Shown here piece by piece: positions 50,651 through 60,092 of a DNA stretch of 64,000 nucleotides. A program made the translations under genes and the position numbers. This DNA is from JASHSH01 sp036490215 (GTDB lineage: Bacteria; Pseudomonadota; Alphaproteobacteria; Rhodospirillales; Magnetospirillaceae), in NCBI GenBank assembly GCA_036490215.1, contig DASXEH010000056.1, forward strand, positions 124,001 to 188,000, given 5' to 3'. Every line of letters begins with the position of its first letter. The stretch's first letter is position 1. Below the pieces are notes generated by a model that ran no database searches, was not told the origin of the DNA, and saw only the letters and a program-made list of their open reading frames with translations.

Positions 50651-51826
50651 TTAGAGCTTTACCCAGGCCGAATTGCGCGCCGAGGAGCGCAGCACGGCGT
50701 CGATGAATTTCATCCCCGCCATGCCTGCGTCGATCCCCGGCACCAGCAGCGAGGCCGGGTCGGGCTTGCGCCGTTCGATCTTTGCGCTGATCTGCTCGGC
50801 CAGATCGGTATAGAGCTGGGTAAAGCCTTCGATATAGCCCTCGGGATGGCCGGCCGGCACGCGCGAGGCATGAGCGGCGTAAGCCATCGATCCGGCACCG
50901 GAACGACTGAGGCGTTGCGGCGTCTGACCGAAGGGCGTGAACTTGAGATAATTCATGTCTTCATGGCGCCATTCGAGCCCGGCTTTTTCGCCGAACACGC
51001 GCACCATGATGTTGTTCTCGCTGCCCACCGCGACCTGGCTGGCCCACAGCATGCCCTTCGCCCCGCCGCGGAAGCGCAGCATCACATGGACATTGTCATC
51101 GACTTTGCGGCCGGGCACGAAGGTATGCACGTCGGCGCAGACCGCATCGCATTTCAGCCCGGTGACGAAGCACGCCATGTTGTAGGCATGCGTGCCGATA
51201 TCGCCCAGTGAGCCGGCAGGGCCGGTGCGCTTCGGATCGGTGCGCCACACGGCCTGTTTGTTGCCAGACTTCTCCAAGGGTTCGGACAGCCAATCCTGCG
51301 GGTACTCGACCTGCACCATGCGAATCTTGCCGAGCAGGCCGGCGGCCACCATCTCGCGCGCCTGACGTACCATCGGATAGCCGGTGTAGGTGTGGGTGAG
51401 GCCGAAGACGAGGCGGCTTTTGCGCACCGCCTTTTCGAGTTCCTTCGCTTCGGCAAGCGTCGCCGTCATCGGCTTGTCGAGGATGACGTGAATGCCGGCA
51501 TCCAGGAACGCCTTGGTCGGGCCGAGATGGACGTTGTTCGGCGTGACGATGGCCACCGCATCGATCCCGTCTTCGCGCTGCGACTCGCGCTGCGCCATCT
51601 CGTGATAGTCGGTATAGATGCGATCTTTCGCGAGGCCGAGTTCCTTACCGCTGGCACGCGCACGGCGCGGATCGGAGGAGAGCGCACCCGCGACGAGTTC
51701 GTAGCGGTCATCGAGGCGCGATGCCATGCGATGCACGGCGCCGATGAACGCGCCTTGGCCGCCGCCCACCATGCCCAGCCGCAACCGGCGCTTGGTTCCG
51801 CTGTCGCCCTTGATCTTCAAAGCCAT
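50651..51826 (-). CDS. Gfo/Idh/MocA-family oxidoreductase
   Basis: A 391-residue NAD(P)-dependent sugar dehydrogenase-like protein. The N-terminal Rossmann fold begins RLRLGMVGGGQGAFIGAVHR (about residue 14). VTPNNVHLGPTKAFLDAGIH, LDKPMTATLAEA (conserved Lys of the EKP-type motif) and GSLGDIGTHAYNMACFVTG follow. GGGAGAAACG precedes the ATG. Downstream of a sugar phosphate isomerase/epimerase gene in the same orientation (13 bp apart), so the two probably act on one polyol or ketosugar. Specific substrate unknown. Confidence 0.88.
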   Translation of the reverse strand: MALKIKGDSGTKRRLRLGMVGGGQGAFIGAVHRMASRLDDRYELVAGALSSDPRRARASGKELGLAKDRIYTDYHEMAQRESQREDGIDAVAIVTPNNVHLGPTKAFLDAGIHVILDKPMTATLAEAKELEKAVRKSRLVFGLTHTYTGYPMVRQAREMVAAGLLGKIRMVQVEYPQDWLSEPLEKSGNKQAVWRTDPKRTGPAGSLGDIGTHAYNMACFVTGLKCDAVCADVHTFVPGRKVDDNVHVMLRFRGGAKGMLWASQVAVGSENNIMVRVFGEKAGLEWRHEDMNYLKFTPFGQTPQRLSRSGAGSMAYAAHASRVPAGHPEGYIEGFTQLYTDLAEQISAKIERRKPDPASLLVPGIDAGMAGMKFIDAVLRSSARNSAWVKL

Positions 51827-51839
51827 GATCGTTTCTCCC

Positions 51840-52895
51840 TTAGCTCAGCCCGAGCATCTTGCGGTTCTTCTTGTTGTCGGCGCCCGATGACGCGAAATCG
51901 TCGAAGGCACGGCCGGCGGCCTGGATGATGTGATGGGCGATGAACGGCGCGCCCTCGGCGGCTCCTTGATCCGAACTCTTGATGCAGCATTCCCATTCGA
52001 GCACGGCCCAGCCCTTATAGCCGTACTGGGTCAGCTTCGAGAAAATGCCGGTGAAATCGACCTGTCCGTCGCCCAGAGAGCGGAAACGCCCGGCGCGATT
52101 CACCCAGGACTGGAAGCCGCCATAGACGCCCTGACGGCCGGTCGGATTGAACTCGGCATCCTTCACATGGAACATCTTGATGCGCGAGTGATAGAGGTCG
52201 ATGTAGTCGAGATAGTCGAGCTGCTGCAGCACGAAATGGCTCGGATCGAACAGGATGTTGCAGCGCTTGTGATTGCCGACACGCTCAAGGAACATCTCGA
52301 AGCTGATGCCATCATGCAAATCTTCGCCCGGATGAATTTCATAGGCGAGATCGACACCGGCATCGTCGAAGGCGTCGAGGATCGGCCGCCACCGCTTGGC
52401 CAACTCGTCGAACGCGGCCTCGACCAAACCCGCCGGCCGCTGCGGCCAGGGATAGAGATACGGCCAAGCCAGCGCGCCCGAGAACGTCGCATGTGCCTTG
52501 AGCCCGAGATCGGCCGAGGCCTTGGCGGCCAGCTTCAATTGTTTGACGGCCCAGGCCTGCCGCGCCTTCGGCTTGCCCTGCACGGCCTTTGGCGCAAACC
52601 CATCAAAGGCGATGTCATAGGCGGGATGCACCGCGACCAACTGGCCCTGCAGATGAGTCGATAGCTCGGTGGGCGCGACGCCGTGTTCGGCCAGCGTGCC
52701 TTTAATCTCGTCGCAATAGGTTTTGCTGCGCGCGGCCTTTTCGAGATCGAACAGGCGCGCATCCCAGGTGGGAATCTGTACGCCTTCGTAGCCCAACTCG
52801 GCGGCCCACGCAGCAATACTGTCGAGCGAATTGAAGGGCGGTTTGTCGTCGGCAAATTGTGCCAGATAAATCGCAGGCCCCTTGATCGTCTGCAT
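51840..52895 (-). CDS. Sugar phosphate isomerase/epimerase (AP-endonuclease-2-fold TIM barrel)
   Basis: A 351-residue TIM barrel. Metal-binding residues appear as Glu in LAYEIHPGEDLHD, Asp and His in ILFDPSHFVL, His/Asp in MFHVKDAEFN and Glu in AVLEWECCIK. The family includes myo-inosose, tagatose and ketose epimerases. GGGAGGAC precedes the ATG at 52895. Divergent from the ribulokinase-like gene with 147 bp between starts and followed by the Gfo/Idh gene. Substrate cannot be fixed. Confidence 0.88.
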   Translation of the reverse strand: MQTIKGPAIYLAQFADDKPPFNSLDSIAAWAAELGYEGVQIPTWDARLFDLEKAARSKTYCDEIKGTLAEHGVAPTELSTHLQGQLVAVHPAYDIAFDGFAPKAVQGKPKARQAWAVKQLKLAAKASADLGLKAHATFSGALAWPYLYPWPQRPAGLVEAAFDELAKRWRPILDAFDDAGVDLAYEIHPGEDLHDGISFEMFLERVGNHKRCNILFDPSHFVLQQLDYLDYIDLYHSRIKMFHVKDAEFNPTGRQGVYGGFQSWVNRAGRFRSLGDGQVDFTGIFSKLTQYGYKGWAVLEWECCIKSSDQGAAEGAPFIAHHIIQAAGRAFDDFASSGADNKKNRKMLGLS

Positions 52896-53042
52896 CGCGT
52901 CCTCCCGCTTGTCGCCCGATTGGGTCTCGTTTTGCGCCCCACACGCTCGGTTCAAAGCGGCTTGGAGTCAAGGCCCTGCGGAGTTGCGCGCCACGCATCG
53001 AAGCGCCATCATCGGCATAAATAACGCTGAGGAACGGCAAGA

Positions 53043-54605
53043 ATGGCGATCGTCGCGGGTGTGGATTTCGGAACCTTGAGTGTGCGCGTATCGATCGTCG
53101 ACGGCGCCCGCGGCGTGATCGGCTCGGCCGTCGCCGAATATCCGCTACACCGTGTGCCGGGCGATCCTGATCACGCGACCCAGTCTCATGACGATCAGAT
53201 GAAAGCTTTGGCCGAAGCGATGCGCGGCGCAGTCAAATCGGCAGGCGTTAAACCCGAAAGCGTCGCCGCGTTGGCGCTCGATGCCACCGGTTCGAGCGTG
53301 ATCCCAGTCGATGCGCAGATGCAACCGCTCAACGAGTATTATCTGTGGTGCGACCACCGCTCCAAGGGCGAAGCCGGCGAGATCACCGCGGCGGCGCATC
53401 GCACCAAGCTCGAAGCGATCGAATGGTGCGGCGGCACATATTCGTCCGAGTGGGGCTTCTCCAAACTGCTGCATTGGCTGCGCCACAACCCTGACAAACG
53501 CGCGCGCTTCGCCAGTGCCTTCGAGAATTGCGACATGGTGGCCGCAACCCTGGCCGGCATCACCGATCCGAAGCAGGTGAAGCGCAGTATTTGCGCGATG
53601 GGCCATAAATGGATGTGGAATGCCGGGCTGGGCGGATTGCCACCCGAATCGTTCCTGGCCGGCGTCGATCCGCTGTTGGCCGGCGTGCGCGCGAAGCTCG
53701 AAGGGCCCTATGCCACCTCGGATCAGATTGTCGGTAACCTCGCGCCTGCTTGGGCGGAGAAGCTAGGCTTGCCGGCTGGTATTCCGCTTCCCGTGGGCGC
53801 GATCGACGCGCATTGGGACGCGATCGGCGCCGGCGCGAAAGCGGGCGATGTCGTCAACGTGGTCGGCACCTCGACCTGTATCATCGCCTATACCCCCGAG
53901 ACGCGGCTGATCCCGGGTGTCTGCGGCGTGGTACAGGGCAGCGTGCATCCCGCCCATTCCGGTGTCGAGGCTGGCCTGTCGGCGGTCGGCGACATCTTCG
54001 CCGCCATCGCACGCCGCGCCAATACCAGTGTCGCCAAGCTGAGCGAGGGCCTCGAGTCCTATCGGGCGGGCCAGACCGGCCTGTTGCGTATGACCTGGGA
54101 CAATGGCGACCGCACGGTGCTGGTGAACCCACATCTCGGCGGGATGACTCTGGGCTGGAATCTGGAAAGCAGCGCGCGCGACGAACTCTTCGCGGCGATC
54201 GAAGGCACTGCTTTTCACACGCGCGTCATCCTCGACCGAATGACCGAACATGGTGCGCCCACCCATCGCGTCATCAATGGCGGCGGCATTCCGCAGCACA
54301 ATCCGGTGCTGAACCAAGTTTATGCGAATGTTTTAGGACGGCCGGTATTGGTGCCGAGCAGCAACGTCACTGGCCTGGGAGCGGCCATCTTCGCCTTCCT
54401 GGCCGCCGGTACCTTCCCCAGCATCGAAGCCGCGCAGGAACGACTGTGCCCGCAATATACGGTATTCCAGCCGCAGCCCGAGGCGCAGAAAATCTACGAA
54501 GAGCTCTTCGCGCTCTATCGCCGGATCTATTTCGAGTTCGGCACCCCGCGCGGCACGGCCTTCGCCGACGTTCTGCCCACGCTGATGCGCGTCGCGCGCG
54601 GATAA
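53043..54605 (+). CDS. FGGY carbohydrate kinase, ribulokinase-like
   Basis: A 520-residue kinase. The N-terminal FGGY domain starts VAGVDFGTLSVRVSIVDGAR and contains LDATGSSVIPVDAQMQPLNE and YYLWCDHRSKGEAGEITA; the C-terminal domain has VVGTSTCIIAY and INGGGIPQHNPVLNQVYANV. These blocks match AraB-type ribulokinases, which phosphorylate L-ribulose. It is somewhat shorter than E. coli AraB (566). Neither araA nor araD is in the window, so the physiological substrate may be another ketopentose or polyol. GAGGAACGG precedes the ATG. Only 1 bp separates its stop from the convergent epimerase gene. Confidence 0.88.
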   Translation: MAIVAGVDFGTLSVRVSIVDGARGVIGSAVAEYPLHRVPGDPDHATQSHDDQMKALAEAMRGAVKSAGVKPESVAALALDATGSSVIPVDAQMQPLNEYYLWCDHRSKGEAGEITAAAHRTKLEAIEWCGGTYSSEWGFSKLLHWLRHNPDKRARFASAFENCDMVAATLAGITDPKQVKRSICAMGHKWMWNAGLGGLPPESFLAGVDPLLAGVRAKLEGPYATSDQIVGNLAPAWAEKLGLPAGIPLPVGAIDAHWDAIGAGAKAGDVVNVVGTSTCIIAYTPETRLIPGVCGVVQGSVHPAHSGVEAGLSAVGDIFAAIARRANTSVAKLSEGLESYRAGQTGLLRMTWDNGDRTVLVNPHLGGMTLGWNLESSARDELFAAIEGTAFHTRVILDRMTEHGAPTHRVINGGGIPQHNPVLNQVYANVLGRPVLVPSSNVTGLGAAIFAFLAAGTFPSIEAAQERLCPQYTVFQPQPEAQKIYEELFALYRRIYFEFGTPRGTAFADVLPTLMRVARG

Positions 54606-55628
54606 TTACGCCGGTGGGAAGCGGTACTCGGTGGTCTGGTGATAGGTCTCGCCGGGGCGAAGCACCACTGACGGGAAATTCGGGTGGTTCGGTGCATCGG
54701 GAAATTTCTGCGCTTCAAGGCAGAGGCCCATATGCTTGCCATAGTTGATGCCGTCGTGACCCGGCGTCACCACGCCGAGATGGATCGAGTCGTACATCTG
54801 CAGGCCCGGCTCGGTCGTGTGCACTTCCATCTTGATCGGGCTGTTGGGCGCCGTGACAGTGGCCGCATGGATGACGCCCGATCCGCTGCGATCAAGCACG
54901 AGATTCATGTCGTAGAAAAAATCGGGTGCGGTTCGTGTGTCGCTGAGCGGACGCGCGGTGCGGAAGTCATAAGGCGTGCCTTCGACCGAGGCGATATTGC
55001 CCGAGGGAATGAGCGCCGCATCGGTCGGCGTATAGCGGCTGCCATTCACCTGCAGCTTGTGATCGCGAACCGATTTCCCATGGTTCAGCGTGAAATACGA
55101 GTGATGCGCGATGTTGACGATGGTCGGGGCATCGGTGGTCGCCGAGAATTCAATCTGTAGGGTCGCCGGCGGCAGCAGACGATAGATGATGCGCGCCTCG
55201 ACCGTTCCGGGATAACCGCCCTCACCGGAAGGCGACCGCAACGCGAGTGTGGCCGAGGTGTCGTCGGCCTTTTCGATCGTCCAGACGCGGCGGCCGAAAC
55301 CGGTCGGCCCGCCATGAAGGTGGGTCCGGCCCGCTTCGTTGAGGGCGAGCTGCACGGTCTTGCCGTCCAATGTGAAGCGGCCATTGGCGATACGATTGGC
55401 ACAGCGGCCGGCATTCGCGCCGAGATGAGCCGCGTCGCCGAGATAACCGGCGAGATCGGGATAGCCGAGCACCACGCGCTGCTTGCCACCGCCCGGAACC
55501 GGGATCAGAAGATCGCGCAGGATCGAACCGAAGCCGATGACCGAGGCTTCCATACCCGACGGCAACGTCAGATGCGCCTCGCTGACCGGCGTTCCCTCGG
55601 AAGTCTGGCCGAAGGGGCGAATACTCAT
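54606..55628 (-). CDS. Aldose 1-epimerase (GalM-like)
   Basis: A 340-residue mutarotase interconverting alpha and beta sugar anomers. NRIANGRFTLDGKTVQLALN, GGPTGFGRRVW, the catalytic His of NIAHHSYFTLN and the catalytic Glu near GLCLEAQKFPDAPN are all in family positions. GAGGTCACG precedes the ATG. Sits downstream of two FadR regulators and the arabinose-type oxidative genes, where supplying the right anomer to the sugar dehydrogenase is a natural role. Confidence 0.88.
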   Translation of the reverse strand: MSIRPFGQTSEGTPVSEAHLTLPSGMEASVIGFGSILRDLLIPVPGGGKQRVVLGYPDLAGYLGDAAHLGANAGRCANRIANGRFTLDGKTVQLALNEAGRTHLHGGPTGFGRRVWTIEKADDTSATLALRSPSGEGGYPGTVEARIIYRLLPPATLQIEFSATTDAPTIVNIAHHSYFTLNHGKSVRDHKLQVNGSRYTPTDAALIPSGNIASVEGTPYDFRTARPLSDTRTAPDFFYDMNLVLDRSGSGVIHAATVTAPNSPIKMEVHTTEPGLQMYDSIHLGVVTPGHDGINYGKHMGLCLEAQKFPDAPNHPNFPSVVLRPGETYHQTTEYRFPPA

Positions 55629-55640
55629 CGTGACCTCATC

Positions 55641-56501
55641 TTACTTGGACGTTGCAGCTGCGTGCGTTGGCGTTGAACCGTCGGCACCGCGACGGCGCAG
55701 GAATTCCCGCACGTCATTGATCGAATCGGCAAGCAGGATATTCATGTAGCGGTCGGCGTCCTCGGGATTCCCGGCGCGGATCGCTTCAAGCACAGAACGA
55801 TGCTGGAGCAACCGGCTTTCCTGCATCTTCTTCGGGCTTTCCCAGCCCAGTTTGAACGAGCCCAGCAACGCGGCATGGATCAACCCGCCCAGCGCCCCGA
55901 TGAAATGATTTCCCGTCGCCTCGAGAATGCCGAGATGGAACTGCAAGTCTGCGGTGACGATGTCGCCGGTCCCGTCGCGGAACCGTTCCATTTCCGCATA
56001 GGCGGCGGCGATACGCTCGATGCTCGCACGCGGACGCAGCCGCGCCGCCATGGCGGCAGCTTGCGGCTCGACCATTTGGCGCAACACGAACAGATCGGTG
56101 ATGAACGCTTCGGTGGGTGCCATCTGGAGGTGCCAAGCCAGCACCTCGGGATCGAGCATGTTCCAGTCGGACTTCGGCCGGACGCGCGTGCCGACCTTGG
56201 GCCGCGACACGATCAGGCCCTTGGCCGTCAGAACACGGTAAGCTTCGCGCAATGCGGTGCGCGACACCGAAAACCGTTCGCGCATCTCGAATTCGTTGGG
56301 AAGCAGCGAGCCCGGCGGATGGACCTCGCTGACAATTTCGGTGCCGAGAATGTTGGCCAGGGATTCATGGATATTGCGGCCGAAGGTAACGCCTTCGCTG
56401 CCGCGACGAACGGCAGAGTCACCGTTGCGGTTCTGAGGCCCGACCTTGTCCTTTGCGTGGAGTTCGCGTCCCATACGATCGGGACGTTCCGATGACGTCA
56501 T
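55641..56501 (-). CDS. FadR/GntR-family regulator (copy A)
   Basis: A 286-residue regulator with an N-terminal winged helix (about 40-110: FGRNIHESLANILGTEIVSE, LPNEFEMRERFSVSRTALRE, AYRVLTAKGLIVSRPKVGTR). A C-terminal FCD helical ligand domain follows (LFVLRQMVEPQAAAMAA, DLQFHLGILEATGNHF with metal-binding Asp and His). Start is ATG 56501 after GAGAAAG. Very similar to the gene at 56708. FCD proteins bind sugar acids such as galactonate or arabinonate-like compounds, which fits the adjacent pathway. Confidence 0.9.
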   Translation of the reverse strand: MTSSERPDRMGRELHAKDKVGPQNRNGDSAVRRGSEGVTFGRNIHESLANILGTEIVSEVHPPGSLLPNEFEMRERFSVSRTALREAYRVLTAKGLIVSRPKVGTRVRPKSDWNMLDPEVLAWHLQMAPTEAFITDLFVLRQMVEPQAAAMAARLRPRASIERIAAAYAEMERFRDGTGDIVTADLQFHLGILEATGNHFIGALGGLIHAALLGSFKLGWESPKKMQESRLLQHRSVLEAIRAGNPEDADRYMNILLADSINDVREFLRRRGADGSTPTHAAATSK

Positions 56502-56566
56502 GGCCGACTTTCTCAATCCCCCTCGTTACGGGAAACAGCGGCCTTCGGCACGCTGCGCCGCACAAA

Positions 56567-56584
56567 GGAACGACATTGCGTTCC
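56567..56584. promoter_or_regulatory. 18-bp inverted repeat between the two FadR genes
   Basis: GGAACG (56567-56572) and CGTTCC (56579-56584) are perfect arms with a 6-bp spacer, upstream of the copy A regulator. Position and symmetry suit a FadR-type dimer. It is the best operator candidate in the 206-bp intergenic space. Confidence 0.45.
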
Positions 56585-56707
56585 CACCATCACCCTACCC
56601 TATTCGACCTCTTGCACATCCATGAAATCGACATGCAACGCGAAACGGCTCGGGCTCGCCTCTGAACGGCAACCGCCCGGGAAAATGGAGGAAAATGCCG
56701 CGAACAT

Positions 56708-57541
56708 CTAGCGTGCGCCCGGCTTGCGCCGCGGTTTCGGCGGCGGTATGCGCAAGCCGCGCCGGATATCGTCCATCGAAATTTCGAGCAGCATCGCCAT
56801 GCGGTAGCGCGCTTCTTCAGGCTGATGGACACGGATCGCGTCGAGCACGTCGCGGTGCTGCGACAGGCGCACATCGGACATTGTCGCCGCGCTGGGCCAA
56901 CCCAACCGGAACGATCCGACCAGCGCCGTATGGATCAGAGCACCAAGCGTGCCGATCAACGGATTCTGGCTGGCGGCCAATATCTCCTGATGAAAGCGAA
57001 CATCGGCGCCGATGAGATCGCCTTCGCCATCCTTGCTGCGGGCCATCGCGTCATAGGCCTCCGTAATCCGGGCGAGCGCTTCGGGATCGCCATGGTGAGC
57101 GGCGCGCGCGGCGGCCGGTGGTTCGATCATCTGGCGCAGATCGAACAGCGCGACGATGAACTCTTCGCTGGGCCCGACATCGAGGTGCCAACTCAGCACG
57201 TCGGGATCGAGCATGTTCCAGTCGGATTTCGGCCGGACCCGCGTGCCGACATTCTGCCGCGAGGCGATCAATCCCTTGGCGCTGAGAACGCGATAGGCCT
57301 CACGCAATGCCGTGCGCGATACCGACAGTTGATCACGGAGATCGACTTCATTGGGAAGCTGATCGCCGGGTTTGTAGTGCCCGCCGACGATTTCGCGGCC
57401 GAGCTTGGTCGCGAGATAGTCGTGGATGTTGCGCAGGGGCTCCTTCGACAAGTCGGCGCGCGATCGGACGAGCTTTACATCGGCCGGCGCCCGGAGCGCC
57501 GCCGCCTCATGCTCTGTTCCTTTCTCCCCCGGCCGTCGCAT
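56708..57541 (-). CDS. FadR/GntR-family regulator (copy B)
   Basis: A 277-residue paralogue of copy A sharing long identical blocks (SVSRTALREAYRVL, RVRPKSDWNMLDP). Winged helix at about 40-108, FCD domain beyond 140 (LFDLRQMIEPPAAARAA, DVRFHQEILAASQNPL). GAGGAGGGGG precedes the ATG at 57541. 21 bp downstream of the aldehyde dehydrogenase gene, so it is likely the last gene of the catabolic operon and its regulator. Confidence 0.9.
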   Translation of the reverse strand: MRRPGEKGTEHEAAALRAPADVKLVRSRADLSKEPLRNIHDYLATKLGREIVGGHYKPGDQLPNEVDLRDQLSVSRTALREAYRVLSAKGLIASRQNVGTRVRPKSDWNMLDPDVLSWHLDVGPSEEFIVALFDLRQMIEPPAAARAAHHGDPEALARITEAYDAMARSKDGEGDLIGADVRFHQEILAASQNPLIGTLGALIHTALVGSFRLGWPSAATMSDVRLSQHRDVLDAIRVHQPEEARYRMAMLLEISMDDIRRGLRIPPPKPRRKPGAR

Positions 57542-57562
57542 GCCCCCTCCTCGCAAAATCCC

Positions 57563-59002
57563 TTACGGCAGAGTATAGGCCGTCTTCACCGTGGTGAAGA
57601 ATTCGGCTGCATACCGACCCTGCTCGCGCGGGCCGTAGGACGAGCCTTTGCGGCCGCCAAACGGCACGTGGTAATCGACGCCCGCCGTCGGCAGATTGAC
57701 CATGATCATGCCAGCTTCGGCGTTGCGCTTGAAATGGCTGGCATGCTTCAGGCTGGTCGTGCAGATGCCCGAAGACAAGCCGAACGGTGTGTCGTTGGCC
57801 ACGGCAAGGGCTTCGTCATAGTCCTTCACGCGCGTCACCGACGCCACTGGTCCGAAGATTTCCTCGCGCGCGATAGTCATGTCGTTGCCGACCTCGGTGA
57901 ACAATGCAGGCGCCATGTAGAAGCCGGGTGTGGAGCGGTTGAGACGCTCGCCGCCCCAAGCGAGCTTGGCGCCTTCTTTCTGGCCAATACCGACATAACG
58001 CAGGTCCTGGTCGAGCTGGCTCTGATCGACCACCGGGCCCATCTGCGTGCCGGGCTTCAACGCGTCATCGACCACCAAGGTCTTCAACTTTTCGACCATC
58101 GCACCGACGAACTTGTCGTGGATCCCCTGCGTGACGATCAGGCGCGACGACGCCGTGCAGCGCTGGCCGGTCGAGAAGAACGCGCCGTTGATGGCGCAAT
58201 CGACCGCGATGTTCAGATCGGCATCGTCGAGCACAACCATGGGGTTCTTGCCGCCCATTTCGAGCTGCATCTTGGCCATGCGCGCGACACAGGCCGAAGC
58301 GACAGTGCGGCCGGTGTTGACCGAGCCGGTGAAGCTGATGCCATCGACCTTCGGGTTTTCCAGGAACGCCTGGCCGACGACCGAGCCGCGGCCCATAACG
58401 AGGTTGAACACGCCCGCCGGGAAACCGGCGCGCGCGATGATATCCGAGAGTGCCCAAGCGCTGCCCGACACCAGATCAGCCGGCTTGAATACGACTGCAT
58501 TGCCATGACACAGCGCCGGCGCGATCTTCCAAGCGGGAATGGCGATCGGAAAATTCCAGGGCGAGATGATGCCCACCACGCCGATCGGCTCGCGCGTGAT
58601 CTCGACATCGATGCCGGGGCGCACGCTGGGAACCTTCTCGCCCGACAGGCGCAGCGCCTCGCCAGCGAAAAAATTGAAGATCTGCCCGGCACGTGTCACT
58701 TCGCCGATGCCTTCGGGCAGCGTCTTGCCTTCTTCGCGCGAGAGCAGCTTACCCAGCTCTTCCTTGCGGGCCATGATCTCGTCGGCCACCTTGCGCAGCG
58801 CGTCGTGACGCGCCTGGATGCCTGAGCGTGCCCAGGCCGGCGCGGCAGTGCGTGCCGCGTCGATCGCCTTCTCGGCTTCAGCGCGCGACGCGCGGGCATA
58901 CAGGCCGACCACGTCATCGGTGTTCGACGGATTGCGGTTTTCACTGGCATCGGCGCTGCCGATCCATTCGCCACCGATGAAGTTGCGATGCAGTTCACTC
59001 AT
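57563..59002 (-). CDS. 2-oxoglutarate semialdehyde dehydrogenase-like aldehyde dehydrogenase
   Basis: A 479-residue NAD(P)-dependent ALDH. SPWNFPIAIPAWKIAPALCH binds cofactor, FTGSVNTGRTVA the nicotinamide loop, LEMGGKNPMVVLDDADL holds the base Glu and FFSTGQRCTASSRLIV the catalytic Cys. Adjacent to AraD1-type and IlvD/Edd-type genes, it is best read as the last step of oxidative pentose breakdown, oxidising 2-oxoglutarate semialdehyde to 2-oxoglutarate. GGGAGACG precedes the ATG. The specific substrate is inferred from context. Confidence 0.88.
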   Translation of the reverse strand: MSELHRNFIGGEWIGSADASENRNPSNTDDVVGLYARASRAEAEKAIDAARTAAPAWARSGIQARHDALRKVADEIMARKEELGKLLSREEGKTLPEGIGEVTRAGQIFNFFAGEALRLSGEKVPSVRPGIDVEITREPIGVVGIISPWNFPIAIPAWKIAPALCHGNAVVFKPADLVSGSAWALSDIIARAGFPAGVFNLVMGRGSVVGQAFLENPKVDGISFTGSVNTGRTVASACVARMAKMQLEMGGKNPMVVLDDADLNIAVDCAINGAFFSTGQRCTASSRLIVTQGIHDKFVGAMVEKLKTLVVDDALKPGTQMGPVVDQSQLDQDLRYVGIGQKEGAKLAWGGERLNRSTPGFYMAPALFTEVGNDMTIAREEIFGPVASVTRVKDYDEALAVANDTPFGLSSGICTTSLKHASHFKRNAEAGMIMVNLPTAGVDYHVPFGGRKGSSYGPREQGRYAAEFFTTVKTAYTLP

Positions 59003-59032
59003 ATACGTCTCCCAAATCCCGATATCGCGATC

Positions 59033-60031
59033 TTAAAGGCTGCGCACAGCCACATAGGGCGCCTGCACGATGGACAGACCATTGCGCAGTGGCAATCCGA
59101 ACGACGGCACGTCGAGTTCGAACACATCACCCACTTGCGGCTTGATCCCTTCGAGGCAGCTCAACGTGGCCGCACCGTAATAGTGAACATGGATATCCCC
59201 TGGCCGGCGGAACAGAGGGTACTTGAAGTGATGCAGTTCGAGATTGGCGATGCTGTGACACATATTCGCTTCGCCGGAAAAGAAGGTCTTTTCCCACAGC
59301 GTCTTGCCATCGCGGAGGATAGAAGCGCGGCCTTCGACATGATCGGCAAGATCGCCGATCAGCAATTCGGGGCCGAAGGAGCAGGCGCGCAGCTTGGAAT
59401 GCGCGAGGTAGAGATAGTTCTCACGCTCCATGACGTGATCGGAAAACTCGTTGCCCAAGGCAAAACCGACACGCCACGGCGTGCCATCGGGCGCCACGAC
59501 ATAGGCGCCGACCAACTCGCCCTCGTCGCCGCCATCCCAAGCGAATTCCGGCGAGGGGAACGGCGCGCCGGGTTGGACCACCACGGAGCCATCGCCCTTG
59601 TAGAACCATTCGGGCTGCACGCCGACATTGCCCACGCCACCTTTGCCGCCCTCGACGCCCTTTTTGAACATCTTCATCGAGTCGGTCTGCTTGGCCGGAT
59701 CGGCCATGTCCTTATGCATCTTGTCGCGGCTCTCGGCGCTGCCGAGATGGGTCAGGCCCGTACCGGTGACCAACAGATGCGCCGGATCCGGATGATCGAT
59801 CGGCGCGAGCACGCGGCCTTCCGCATGGACCTTCGCGAGGTCGACGGTCTCTTCGGGCGAAGCGGAGAGACGCGTCTGGACGAGCGCATCGATCTTCGAT
59901 CCCAGCATAATCGCCGAGCGCGCCAACGCATAGACCGTGGCTTCGCCCGGCAGCACGCGTGCCTTGTTGTCCTGGCCCGTGACGATGACGCGCCGTTCAC
60001 CCGTTACCGTCCGAATCTGGCTCAGTCTCAT
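59033..60031 (-). CDS. AraD1/GguC-like FAH-superfamily protein, putative 2-keto-3-deoxy-L-arabinonate dehydratase
   Basis: A 332-residue fumarylacetoacetate-hydrolase-fold protein. GTGLTHLGSAESRDKMHKDM, GVQPEWFYKGDGSVVVQPG and GNEFSDHVMERENYLYLAHS are characteristic of the AraD1/GguC branch. Members dehydrate 2-keto-3-deoxy-L-arabinonate to 2-oxoglutarate semialdehyde. GCGAGGAAACG precedes the ATG. It lies between the lactonase and the aldehyde dehydrogenase on one strand, exactly where that step is needed. Confidence 0.88.
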   Translation of the reverse strand: MRLSQIRTVTGERRVIVTGQDNKARVLPGEATVYALARSAIMLGSKIDALVQTRLSASPEETVDLAKVHAEGRVLAPIDHPDPAHLLVTGTGLTHLGSAESRDKMHKDMADPAKQTDSMKMFKKGVEGGKGGVGNVGVQPEWFYKGDGSVVVQPGAPFPSPEFAWDGGDEGELVGAYVVAPDGTPWRVGFALGNEFSDHVMERENYLYLAHSKLRACSFGPELLIGDLADHVEGRASILRDGKTLWEKTFFSGEANMCHSIANLELHHFKYPLFRRPGDIHVHYYGAATLSCLEGIKPQVGDVFELDVPSFGLPLRNGLSIVQAPYVAVRSL

Positions 60032-60092
60032 GATCGTTTCCTCGCTTCCCTCAGGGTCGCATTCTTGAAGTGACGTTAGTCGCGTTATGCAT

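Noticed and set aside
56825..58825. 666-codon plus-strand frame opposite the FadR copy B and aldehyde dehydrogenase genes
   Set aside because: Antisense shadow spanning two real genes with catalytic motifs on the other strand.
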